From NCBI GenBank assembly GCA_030549335.1, contig CM060188.1:48015696-48079695 (forward strand): a stretch of DNA of 64,000 bases. The letters are read 5' to 3'. The notes under the pieces were generated by a model. It saw nothing but the letters and a program-made list of their open reading frames with translations, was not told the DNA's origin and searched no databases. This document shows positions 1-12,718 of this stretch, one piece after another. How positions within the stretch are numbered: the stretch's first letter is position 1; the number at the start of each line of letters is the position of its first letter. The stretch comes from Pontederia crassipes. Taxonomy: Eukaryota; Streptophyta; Magnoliopsida; Commelinales; Pontederiaceae. The position numbers and the translations under genes were made by a program.

Positions 1-26
1 AAAGTAGTAAAGTAACCAAGCGAAGC

Positions 27-2063
27 ATGAGAACAGCAGCAATGAGAGAAATGCCTCGTTACCTTCTCTTGTTCTCTCTCGTTCACTTGCTGTCCCAAGT
101 CCCTGCATTGCAAGCCCTGCCCGAACCCGACCCTGCGCCTGTCCAGATCCTGCCTTCATTCGCCACGGGCGTCGTCGGCGCGCCTCCGGCCACCATCCCC
201 GCCTTCCCCGAGCAGGCCGACGACGCCTCCTCCGCCTGCCCACTCGACCTCTCCGCCGACCTCCTCCCCTTCGTCTCGGCCGCTTGCTCCTCCGCAAAAG
301 GTGGCCGGCCCGGCCTCCCTTCCCGCTCCCGCTGCTGTCCCGCCCTCGCCGCCTGGCTGTACGCCGCGTACTCCGCCACGGCCCTCGCCGCGCACCCTTT
401 GCCCTCCGTCTCCGCCGTCGCCGCGGGTGGCTTCGACCTCCCGGCGCTGCCGGACGACTCGGAATCCTGCGCAACCGGCGTTGAACGCGCCCTTCGGAGC
501 CGCGGGATGGCGCTTCCGCGCGTGAACGGTACGTGCGACGCGGCCTACTGCTACTGTGGCGTGCGGCTACGGAGGCTCACGTGTGCGGGGGGCGGCTTCG
601 TGGTCGACGCCGGCCAGGGGCGGTGGGTCCCGGACGGCGACGTTGGCCGGCAGCTGGACCGGGACTGCGCCCGGACTGGACTCGCCGGCTGCACTCGTTG
701 TCTCCGAACCCTCAACCAGGTAACTCGAAAGGCGTCATCTTTTTATTCAATAAATTTGTAGTCTTTACATAGAAAAGAACACACGTTACACTTAATATTA
801 TGATACGACATAGCACCCTTACAATGACCTGCATATATATTCCATAGCCAAAATGTGCTTTACACTTTCGTTATTGCCCTTTTGGAGGAAACAAATTGCA
901 AAGTGGTTTTGGTTGTTCTATATGTTCTTAGAATTGTGAAAGCTTTGTTCTTGTGATTAAAAATGCTGCAATTTTACCTGTTTGCCTGATTTCATAGCTA
1001 GCACAACAACACGTCTTTTTTAGTTTGCATTACTACTTTCGAAACACCTGAGAGAAAGAAGAAGTAGAGCAGAAAGAAGACAAGTGCGACACGGTCTCAT
1101 CCACAAATTGCTATAAAGCTCCGCGGGGATCATGACAAGTTCATAGAGGTTTTTGTTTGTAGTTTGAATAAAAAAGTTATCTTGTGACTGCACAGGTCGA
1201 TCTTTTAAGCATATGAAGCCATCAGCCGTGTCCTGCACCATTTGTCTTATGCTGCACTGTTGGTTCAGAGATTTCATGAACTGATGCAGAATATTTGGGG
1301 GACCTCTGTAGATGGATGTAGCATGAAGCCAAAAGACAAAAGAAAAAAGATCATAACAGCTTTTTCGTTCCGATTAATAGATAGAATGTTAATTTTCCAT
1401 GTTACAAATCAAGTTGAAAGAAATGAGTCTTAATCATGCTACTGCAGTTTTTTTTTTCTGCATAAACCTGCATGGAAAGGAAGGAAAAGAAACAACTCAT
1501 AATACTTGTTTTTTTGGGGTCCATTGTATACAAAGAATGGATTTCTCCAAGTTTACGGATACAATTTGTTCCTGCATCTTGTAAGATCCTTGAAATAGTC
1601 AGACTGGATGAAGCCTACTAAAACAATGCATCATCACAAGCAAGAGTTCCTAATGGCCTCTTAATTACTGATAACACAAGTTTCTGAAGTGACAACATAA
1701 TGCATTTTATTTTAGCTGAAGGTTAAAGTGAAGCGGGGGAGCGATGATGGTGCTGGATCTGATGCAAAGGAACCGACCGGTTCTCATGACAGGGAATGCC
1801 AGCTGATGGGTGTAATTTGGCTCCTCGCCAAGAACAGGACCCTGCATCTCCCGGCTGCAACGGCTGTCCTTCGCACGCTGATGGCGGCGGATGCTAAGGG
1901 AAGCCCGGATCCAACTTCCTGTTCTCGCCGTCAGAATGGCATGCCGCTCGCAGTCGGCTCTTCTCAGATCAATGGCGCCGGCGGATCTTCCGATTTCCGG
2001 TCACTGTCCTCATCTCTGCTCCATCTCCCAGCGCTAGCTCTTCTACTCTTCTCAATTTTATGA
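27..2063 (+). CDS. Uncharacterized GPI-anchored SPARK-type protein (At4g28100-like), 2 exons
   Basis: Exons are 27-719 and 1716-2063, joined in phase 0, giving about 346 residues. The donor reads CAG|GTAACT and the acceptor TTTTAG. Seen: a hydrophobic N-terminal signal peptide (LLLFSLVHLL), then a Cys-rich extracellular domain with spaced cysteines (CPLDL, CCPAL, CYCGVRLRRLTC, CTRC), then a second exon ending in a hydrophobic tail (LLHLPALALLLFSIL) right before the stop, as in a GPI-anchor signal. The order signal peptide, SPARK-like Cys domain, tail matches the Arabidopsis At4g28100 family; its biochemical role is unknown. It should sit on the outer face of the plasma membrane. Exon 1 is very GC-rich while the intron is AT-rich, as in monocot genes. 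Three in-frame ATGs lie at 27, 42 and 51; the first was chosen, but 51 would give a tidier signal peptide. An alternative acceptor at 1721 would remove two residues. The promoter lies outside the window. Confidence 0.85.
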
Positions 2064-3755
2064 TAGATCCTTGTTCTCAGGTCTAGACTTCTGCTGTGGC
2101 TACCTTTGGTTCTGATCTGCTATCTAGGAAATGTAGGCTTCATGTCCTGGTAGTGTAATATCTGTTTCTTAATCTGAACTGTTTGTATTGGCCTCCTGAG
2201 ATCTCATGCTGAAATATCTGCTTCTTGGTGTTGTGTGTAATATTTGAATTATCTGTTTTTGGTAGGTGGTTAGATATTCCTGACACGAGGCGTTTGTAGT
2301 CAGAATAACTATAATAATTTTAAGCAAAGACCACTAAATCTCTTGTATCTTGAAACTGTCCTATTAATCAATTGCATAAATCAAACTTAACTGTTACCAT
2401 TACAAAATATTTTGATCCGATTGTTCTAAGCAATTATTATCCCTTGTTAACAAATTTGTTTGACTCGATTAATTTTAGTTAGATCAAGTTAATGATATGA
2501 AGGATGATTGAATCCGATGCAATCCGAGTTCCCATCATGTTAGATTAGGCCAACTCAGTGTGTTACTCATTAGATTTCTTTGTAATATCTGTAATCTTTT
2601 AAAAGCAATAATACAATTTTTCGTAACATCTAAAATAATTTTCATAGATATCAATATTTTATCTTTAGACGTTTCAATTTTAAAGTTATTTAAAGTTTAA
2701 ACTAAACAGGCTCGATTTATTGTCGAACATCCAACAGGAGTTTGAAAAATGCTAAACTCGGGCCATAAGAAATCGAGTTTGACCACTCAAATAAAAGATA
2801 CTTTTAAAAAAACAATCGAACTGACCCAATTGAAATCGATAGTTGATTTCAATTGCAGACCTATTTCACCAATTGCGAAAAGTCGATAGTTGATTTGCAC
2901 GGAAAGTATCATAAATGAATCTAATAATCAAAAGTGGAACAACAATAATCTAGGGAAAAAAATTAATCGAGACGAATGTTTTACAAACATTCATTTCTTG
3001 TTGTAAATAAGAAAGCAAGTATATATTTTCTATAAATAAAGGAAATGCAACGGCAAAACTCGGCATCGAATGTCGTACCTCGAACTCAGGATTATAATTA
3101 TTTATACGGGATAGAAAATCATTTTTAAATTTGAAAAATCGTAGTTGCTTTCATATTCTCCATTGATAGATTAGTTGGAGATGAAACATAACGTTGAAAA
3201 CTAAAAGAGTTGAAAAACTACCAGATAAAAAGAAAGGAAAAATAGTCCACAGATTAAATTGCGAAAGTACCAGTACTTGACAAATTAAAGACAAGAAAAT
3301 TTAGTAAAACCAACTCATAAAAGTACATACAGAATTTTTACATTGTACACTGTATAGAAGACTGCTACGAGGGGCATAAAATCCTTTTGCCCAAAGAACA
3401 AATTGACTTAATTTATAGTTGGGATCCCACCGGAAAAAAAAAAGAATTTAAAGTTGGGACATTTCGGTACATAACAGTAACCCTACTGCAGCAGAATGCA
3501 TCTGCCAACGAAAAAATTGATAACTTTCCCTTCCAGGAATCTATTTCAACTTTACCAAATAATTAAAAATGGACGACCTTTTATTTTAGTATAACAGGAA
3601 AGACGCTCATTTAGAGAGGTGGAATAATGAGGATATTTCACAACATACAGTAGTAAAAACAACATGCTGATGTTGTACCACCGTTCATGTATTACCTGCT
3701 TCGCAACAACTCAAGATGATCTTATCTGATGAACATCATGAAAAGACGAGTGTAG
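2064..3755. other. Intergenic spacer between convergent genes
   Basis: Holds the 3' untranslated regions of the GPI-anchored gene (+) and of DEG7 (-). It is AT-rich with no credible coding frame. I recognised no transposon ends or tandem repeats here. Confidence 0.7.
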
Positions 3756-6700
3756 TTATGCTGTACTGGAATGCAGAGCTTTGATTGTTCTTCGACGCCA
3801 CATTGCAGTCTCTGGATCAAATTTAAGTTCCCATGTCGGCCAGTAGTGAAGGTCCTGCTTCAGTGTCATAACTCGTGGCTTCCCATTCAAATGGACGGTC
3901 CTTACTCTCACAAACTCTCCATGTTCCAGTCCCTAAATTTTGGTACATTCAACATTGCCAAAATTTAAATAAGGATGTAAAACCACGAAATAGAAGAATT
4001 TTCTTCCCATCACAACATTTTCCAAGAGGACTGTAGGTAGCATAAAAAAAGCAAGTGCATTAAGCCATATAAAGTTCCAAAGTTTCCATATAAAGTGCAC
4101 AAACCTTAACTACTTCTACGAATGTTTCCAGATCTGGTGTTAGCTTTCCATTTACTTCAACAATCCATTGGAGAGCATACAAACCATATCTATGCACAGG
4201 GCTGCCATGGCACCATCTGCATACAAAAGAAACTAATCATGTTCAAATATAGAGCTCATGACCATAATTATTTTATCTTTTTGTCAAAAAGTGAGTATGA
4301 ACACATTTTGTTCAGAGCAATCTCCATGACACATTCAGTCCGGAGCCAATCCGAGCAAACAGAATTTTCTATATGTTCACTCAGCATCTGGTTGCACATG
4401 TGACATGTCAATAGAATATATCTGAATGACATTGTTGTTACGTTACAGACAAAGATGACCAATGACATAAGGTATCAGCAATGTCAAGTAAATGTTTAAG
4501 GCCTTAATCCAGAATCGGATGAATAGGTATCATAGATTTACAACCCTCAGCATATCGATCAAGATAAAGTAACTACATCAAGTTTCATTCACCCTCTATG
4601 GCTATCACAAAAGTTGAATTTAATATATAAAAAACGAAAAGCAATTGCATACTTTGCAATATACACCCCCCATTGCAACCCTCAACATATTGATCAAGAT
4701 AAAGTAACTACTATCAAGATTCATTCACCCTCTATGGCTATCGCAAAGGTTGAACTTAATATAGAAATTGAAGAAAAGCAATTGCATACCTTGCGATATA
4801 CACTCCATGCCCTTCTTCTGGAAGAAAGCCAAGAGCACGTACTGCTTGATGAGGATCCTGAATTATGCAACCACACCAGTTGACCATGCGGGTTGTTCCA
4901 TTGCCATCTCTAATGTCAGTACCAACAGTGAGATCACATTCTTTTCCCTGCTTAATGATAAAGTTAGATCTATGAAACTTAATAGTAAGATCATAACAAC
5001 ATGGCAATTCTGCGTTACCTGTCTGAAAATAGTCATTTTAAGGCATCCATCATTTTCTTCACATTTCTCTAATTCTTGGCAAGCTTTTTCTATGTCAAGG
5101 AAGCACGTGACTGGTCTTTTATTCACAGCCAGAATCATATCCCCTTGCTCCAACAACTTCTCTGCCTTTGATCCTGCCAAACAACCTTTGACACGCAAGA
5201 CTTGCCTTCTTACTGGATCCTTCTTGGAAAGAGCCTGCAAATCACAGAAACTAATAATGAGGTGAAGACTTGTCTATATTTAGCTTCCAAGTAAATGCAA
5301 ACACTTTTTAATTGTAAGCTAAATTACCACAACCTAAAAAATTGGTTTGCTTCTCACACCTTTCCAAACACAAATCATCCAACAAAGCAAAATATCTAGA
5401 CCCCTTAACATGATAGTGTTAGTAATGCCATGAATCCTATCCTACCTGGGAACCCATCTGGTCCCCAATGTAATGTGGCGGTGGTCACGCTGCGCGGACA
5501 ACGAGCATGGTGGGGGGAGGGGAATTTTAGGGTGTATTTTATTTGTAATTCGGAATAATTTTAATTCCATATGTGTGATAGGTGTCCATTTTTTGGGGAG
5601 TCCTAGTCAAACTAAAGTTCCTATCATTTGTAAATGGAGTACCTATATAAACTCCCTAGGGGTTAGGAATATAAGATTAATCTAGTTGTAATCCTCTTCT
5701 GAATTTCTCCATCTAATAATATTCTGTTGTCTTAAATTTTCGTTGCGTTCTTTGGTGCAAAATTTCTCTCGCACTTAGGGCTGGACACGAGCTAGGCCGA
5801 GCTAGACTTCCACCTAAATAGGTCAAACCTGCTACAAAATAAAAATATTTAAGTGGCCAAGCTTAGCCTGTCTTGTTTGATTAATTTTTAATGCTTGGCC
5901 TAGCTTATTAGCTTGTCAAGCCAAATATATTTTTTGATAGTATACTAGATTAAATATAATAAATATTATTTATTAAAAAATAATAAATATGAACTAAATA
6001 AAAGAGGCATCACTAATTTACTTTTTGTGAACATATAATAAAACAATAGTATTGAATTCAAAATTGAAGATTTTAAAAATAAAAAGATATTTATATTTTA
6101 AAATTATATATATATAATATAATATATTAATAAATCTTGGCCTGATAAACTATAAGGCTAAGGCTAGGCCAATTATTAAAAGGCTAAGCCTCTTTAAGAA
6201 CATAGGCTTTTTTATTTTTTTGGCTTATTTTAATAATTGGCCAAACCGAGCTAGGCCAAAAATAGGCAAATAGGCCGAGCCACGAGTGGCTCAAGCTCGA
6301 CTTATTTCCAACCTTACTCGCACTAAATTCCTAACATACAAAAAAAACCCAGTTAGAGATAATGAACTGTGAAAAACACTGTTTGCGACTTCCCACCTTC
6401 AGATCATAATGCACCGCATGGATTTCCAAATTATATTTTTAAATTTTGAAATGAAATCTAGGCGATGAATGCTTAAACAAGAAGGTATGAAATGGCGATG
6501 AATGGTTACAAGCAAGTTACGTTGTTACCCAACTTTGTAGCTGCAGCTGATACCAGACCAAGAAAAAAAAACTTACTTGAACCCAGCTGTCACTCAATCC
6601 AAAACTTCTTGCCTTGGAAAGCAATGTTGGATAGAGTTCCACCTCAAGAACTCTCAGAAGAGGCATTGGTCTCTTTATGCCATTGATTAAAAGAGGGGGA

Positions 6701-8712
6701 CCTGACGCTCCACAAATTATCTTATTAAGGACTTGACTAATGGCATAGCTTGGTACCCCTCTGACAAATTGGTGATCTTCCAAAGAGCTGCAACCATATT
6801 TCACCTGCACATCATATTTTCCAATCTTATTTGACATCTTCTGCAAGAAAACAAATGGCGAAAGAAAGGGAAACATAACAGTGGTTACCTGAGTAGAAAA
6901 GCTTGCCCATAAAGCTTGAACCCTTCCGTGTTCATCAGTGAGTACACCCGAAAAAGTACTACCAAAATCTACAGCAATATTAATGTTTTTAGCAGGAAGG
7001 CGTTTGCAATTATTAAGAAACATCTTATATGGAGAAGAGAAAATTTCTGCAAATTGTTACTTATGATATCTGCCGGCAAGGATAAAAAATATTGACTATG
7101 TATCATTTGGTATATATTTTGCCAGCTGAGTTCTGGCATGAAAACTAGAGTGGTTTCCCACACAATTTCAACAATTCAGTCTTGGCTGCCCACTGCATGG
7201 TGCCAGTTATTATTGAATGTGGATACATGTTGAAGGAACCAAAATCACTAAGAACCAGCATATTGTCTGTGAATGAAATTTAAACCTTGTCTACTAAAAT
7301 GGTAAGTTTGTTAAACCAACCTGTATCGAGTTCAATTACTTCCATATTTGTAGCACGGTAACGTGGGCAATCTGCAGAACCAATATTGAGAGCAGCACAA
7401 GGATTGGTGACAATCGATTTCCTTGATGTTGCTTGTAAACTTCTACTTAACCCAACAAGATATACAGAATCTCCTCTCCGCAAGGCAGGCTCTGGAAAGT
7501 CGAAAGGGAAAGCTTAACTAGCAACTTATGGATGCAAAAACCATGAACAAGAAAAGAACTTCCAAAAACCATCTCGTTCCAATCAGTATATACTACGAGT
7601 TAAAGCTTTTTTTGAGGAGACTACGAGTTAAAGCTTGGTTCGATAGAATTGGAGGTATGAAAGTTTTTGAAGCAAATGAAACTCAAAAGCAGGGTAACTG
7701 CAACCCCAGCTTTGTTATTGAGTCTGCTTTCACTTTTGCAATTATAATATCATGCAATCCCTATGCTGCCTTAGGAAAGAAGATTTATGAAGTTGTCCTT
7801 GACAGATGGTGTTTGCATTGGTGTTAACACTTTAAAATTTACTCTAACAACAAACAGGAATATTCTTATGAATCTACAACTGACCAGGAAGAAGTTCAGC
7901 TGCACGAATGCTGGAAGCGCCCAGCCCGAGAGAAGAAGGGTTATATGCAACTAGGGCATAATTGTGAACTGGGTGCAGGAAAATGACCTGAAAAGCTATC
8001 AGTCAGTCCAATCATTTCATATCGTCAGTTCTATAAAAGAATCTACTCGCACACCTCTCCTGGAATTTCCATGGAATACGCAGCAAATGACAATATTACA
8101 TCAGAAACGGATACAGCAACAGTATTGCGGTCAACAGCAACTAAACCCATGGCTTCTGAGTGATATACAATAACCCCAGTCCCAAAGAAATGTTGAGAGT
8201 GCACACCATCAAGCATGCATGATGGTGGTACATGGACCTGCAGAATGAAAAACATGATCCGCAATGTTGCAACTAATATATCACCCAGGATTTAAGTTAA
8301 AGGTGAGGATCACTAATAAGAAAATCACAACATGACAATATTAAAATTTCACTTTTCTATTGTTCAGTACAAGTAATCATGTAACACCTATCCTTTGTGG
8401 AACTGCTTGAAACGAGATATGTGGAGTTGTGTCGAAGAGCATTTTCTTTCGAGATAAATGCATTTGGTTTTGTAGGGTATACATTTTACACCTCTAGAAA
8501 GTTATGTATATATAAGTTAAATTAGTGTGCAACTACAAATTGTGGTCGCACCATGCAATCACATAATTTAGGCCTTTGAATCAGCATCATTTTGATTTGA
8601 TGGTCCAAAATACAGGTAATCTACACCGTTAGATCAAAATGATGCCAATACAAAGGTCCATAGTATGTGATTGCACGGTGCAACCATAGTTTGTGGTTGC
8701 ATGCTAATATGC

Positions 8713-8763
<51 letters not shown>

Positions 8764-11700
8764 AATTACATATATATCCCCTAAAAAGAAGGTAATATAT
8801 TTCACTAGTAAGTAAACCACTACCTTTTAGGAACTGTTGGAAACAACATGTGTGGAGTTATGTCTAAGAGATTTTTCATTTTTTATAATGCATTTAGGGG
8901 TTGTAGGATACACATTTTACACATTCTATAAGTAATGAGTTTCACTGGTAAGCAAACAACTACATGATAATATGGTAGTCCATTACTTCATTTTTTATTA
9001 ATTGTTTGCAATCCATCCTCATAGGAATTGGACAAATAAGGTGTGAAGAAACAGAATTTCAGAGTTTCATATTAAACTTTCTAAAAGTTCTCTGAATTGG
9101 CAACAAGAAACAATAATGATTCTCTTCTGCAGAAAAAACTAAATTAAAAAAATATTCTCACTTTGAGCCCATCTAAGTCTAAAACTGCTAACAGTCTAAG
9201 ACCATTCTTTCTCCAACTAAAAAGGTAGACTGGCATCATAATAAGAAACCCAGAAAATGAATAATCTCGGTCCACCTTAGAAGAAAACAATTCAACCCAC
9301 AAAATAAGTGATATTAATTCCCAGTTATATAGGATCCACCACTCGCAAGGCATACAGTAAGGTCAATGTTTTCATGATAGTTATATATTCGTTGATCCAT
9401 GTTCATAAGATTCGACAGGATTTTATGTTGGCTGTCGGGGCCTAACACAACCCTCCTCCTTTATCCGGGCTTGGGACCGGCTATAAAATATAGGCGGAGT
9501 TTTTCATGATAGTTATATTGATTAAAACTCATCAATTGCTGCTCATTAACTATGTGCCAGTGATTCCTTTAGTTACCACAACAGTACACAATGTCGTCTC
9601 AAGGGCCTAATAAAAGGACTTCAGTTCAGTTTTTTTTATTAAGAACTCATATTTTCTTTCAACAAATTGCCTCCAGAAAACTGTGGCCTCTATCAAGTGT
9701 AACATGCCTTACCTATAAATTGAAAAGCTGTCATGCATTATAGAAATGACCATCAAGGAACCAGTAGAAAGATAAAAAAAGTGATAGTCTTGCAATACCA
9801 CCCACCATGAAGAAGAGTATTGATAAAGCTCCTTAAATTAAATGTAAATGGCATTTTTATCCCCTTCACAAAAAAGAACATTTACATATCTCACAAAAAA
9901 TGATAACTATCAAATCCAATAGTCACAGACATGCTAGACAAAAAGGCTTACTACAAGAATTTTTTTTTTTCTGGACGAGGTTACCAAAACACATGCCATG
10001 CTATTAAACTGCAGAATACTGTAACACCAATCAGTTTAAAGCAGAAAATATTACTTTTCTTTTTAGGGACAGCAGAAAATATCACTAAATCAAGGATATG
10101 GAACAACAAATCGTTTCGTAGGATCAATGATAGACAAAAGGAAAAAAACAACCTACCTCAAACATGACAAGAGTAGGTTCGATCACCTCTTCAGCAAGTG
10201 ATGCATTAGTTTGCACTACTGCATGATTTTGCAAAAGTTCAACATTTTCAAGGTTAGATTGATGCTGGAAAGCTTGATCTTTGTCCTCGTCTAAAGCTTC
10301 GTTAAACAATATTCTTTTTTCAGCAGTTGAATCTTCTTCTATTCGCTGTCTCTTTTTCTCACTAGGGGAATCTTCATTAGTGCTTGATGTCTCGATAACA
10401 TTCTCATCATCAGCCTCCATTTTAGCATCCCCCTCTATGCCATTTTCATTGGAATCCTGGCGCTTATGTTCTAAAACATCAAATTCATCTGTTGGCATCA
10501 ATGTGACGGAGCCGGTGTCCGTTCGAATACAGTTAGTTGGTGATGATAATAGCGGAAATTCTGTGGGTATTGCTCGCCTAGCCATCCACAGTCCGGTGCT
10601 ATCATCACGAGTATATATCTGAGGGTGTGCATACCATTCATGACGATCAATTGTGACTAAAACTGACTGAAAAGATAAAACACAAATAGGCAGGTGTTAA
10701 AATAAAAAATGGTTGCTGGATTCTTGAATTCGAGATCACAGTGATAATATGAATGCTTTAAAGATGAAGAAAGTTGTAGTTATTTTGTGGATATTTGCAC
10801 ACAAATGGAAAAATATGATAGTATGACTGCATTTATGTCCTATCAGGTCACAAAACCATATCACAAAATCAAAAAAAGGAAAGTTACAATAATAGAATGT
10901 CACTGAAGCATTGTTACAGTGTATGCTACCACCGAGGATTCCATAGAGATCAACATAGTAGCCCAAGGTCAAGAATGCACTGTTGTAGTGTTTTGGATGA
11001 ACCAAGACCCGAAATGGGGACTATGATGAAAACACATATTGGCAGATGTTCAAAAGTGATTTCTACACCACCAACGGCAAGGAGCAAGTTCACAAGTTTC
11101 TTAAAGCCATTAAATACAAGTGGTCAATTAAGGACTGTCCAAATGTCTCAATCCTTTATTGTTTTTTTAAGAAGGTCCGGTGACTCCAGTCCTCCATCTC
11201 AGAGATAGAGGAGCCACCCTGAAAACTTGAAACTTGTACTATTAAAGTAGCTACCCAACTGGATTGATTAAGAGATCCAAAGGAGATATTTAAAGAACCA
11301 AGACAATCCTGAAAAGAAGACCAACAAGTGCGCACCAGTGCAAGATCAAAGAGGCATAGAGATAACAAGACCGACAAGTCTGCAACATGAAGTTCAAAGG
11401 ATGGCAAGAACAAACTGAAGGCAAAGAAGGTGCAATGCTTCATCTATACTGATGCACATGAGGCATTGCTCAAACCAAAGCCAAAAATTTCTTGTCGTGA
11501 CATGCCATCCGTAGAGAAGGTGTGCACAAAGACATGCAATTGGGATCCTCATGTTCACTCATGGACATCATTTCACGCATATAAAACAAGGATGCAAAAC
11601 AATCATATTAGGCCTTGGCCAAGGGTGAAGAGTTCTTGTTTGTAACTCTGGACTGAGATAGTGGTGGTGGTGAACATGGGAGCTGACACATGACATCATA

Positions 11701-12680
11701 GCAACTGAAGCAGTGACCAAGGTCAGGTTCTCCGCATTAAGACCTCAGCTTTGTTTAAATTATGAATATGCAATAACAATAATTGGATAATGATTGAACT
11801 ATCAATAACAAAAGAGTTCATGCCTATTTATAGGCATTTTACAATCAAATCTAAACTAAGTTAAAAGATAACAATATTAACTGATAGATTCTAACTAATC
11901 TAAAAAGATAAATTTAACAACAATAACTACTAATATATTATCTTATTTCTCCTACATAAAAAAGGATGAGCACCAAATTAGGGTATGTCACTATGATTGG
12001 AAAAATGTACAAGTGTAGGCTCTCAAGAAGAGAGAAGCAAAAAAGGAGGAAAGTACAGCCATTACCCAAATCCCCACTCCCGAAGAAGAAAAGAGCTATG
12101 GTGTATAATCCCCACAAAGAATAACCTAGTTGCGCTAAAGCCAGGCACCGACCAAAAAGGTCGCTTGCAATGCCCTCCAATGATGTCTCCGACTACTGCG
12201 ACTCTAAGTGACTGCCAAAATGTCTCAGGTGTATGGGGTGGACCACCGATCAGGCTCAGCCGCACCCCCAGACCTGTCGAGATATGATGCACTCAAAGAA
12301 TAGATGTGTAATAGGTGGTGTTTGGTTGATTGGAGGAATACGATAGAATAAGATATGTTAACCTAATCATTTTAGAAAGAATAAGCAATTCCACCTATTT
12401 GGTAGAATAGTTTCTCTCTAAAAGGCCAACAATTCACACAATAACTACTTTTTTTAATACCAATTCTGCCCTTACCATTTTTATGAGTGTTCGGTGGAAC
12501 AAAGAGAATAAAGCCTTATTCCACCTGTGAAACAGATGACTTGGGTGATCAGCTAGTAACTGGGTTTTTAGAAGAACTTAATATATTTTTTTTGGAACGA
12601 GAATTTAGTATATTAAAAGAAACAAAAAGATCTATACACTACAGAGTAGAAAATAATAGTAGAAATGATGAAAATCTAGC

Positions 12681-12718
<38 letters not shown>

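Noticed and set aside
7528-7827. 99-residue plus-strand frame within DEG7
   Set aside because: Falls in the intron between DEG7 exons 17 and 18, no homology and no codon bias.
10897-11645. Several plus-strand frames in DEG7 intron 14, suspected retroelement
   Set aside because: Words such as [10 protein letters not shown] look vaguely retroelement-like but I found no conserved motif, termini or poly(A).
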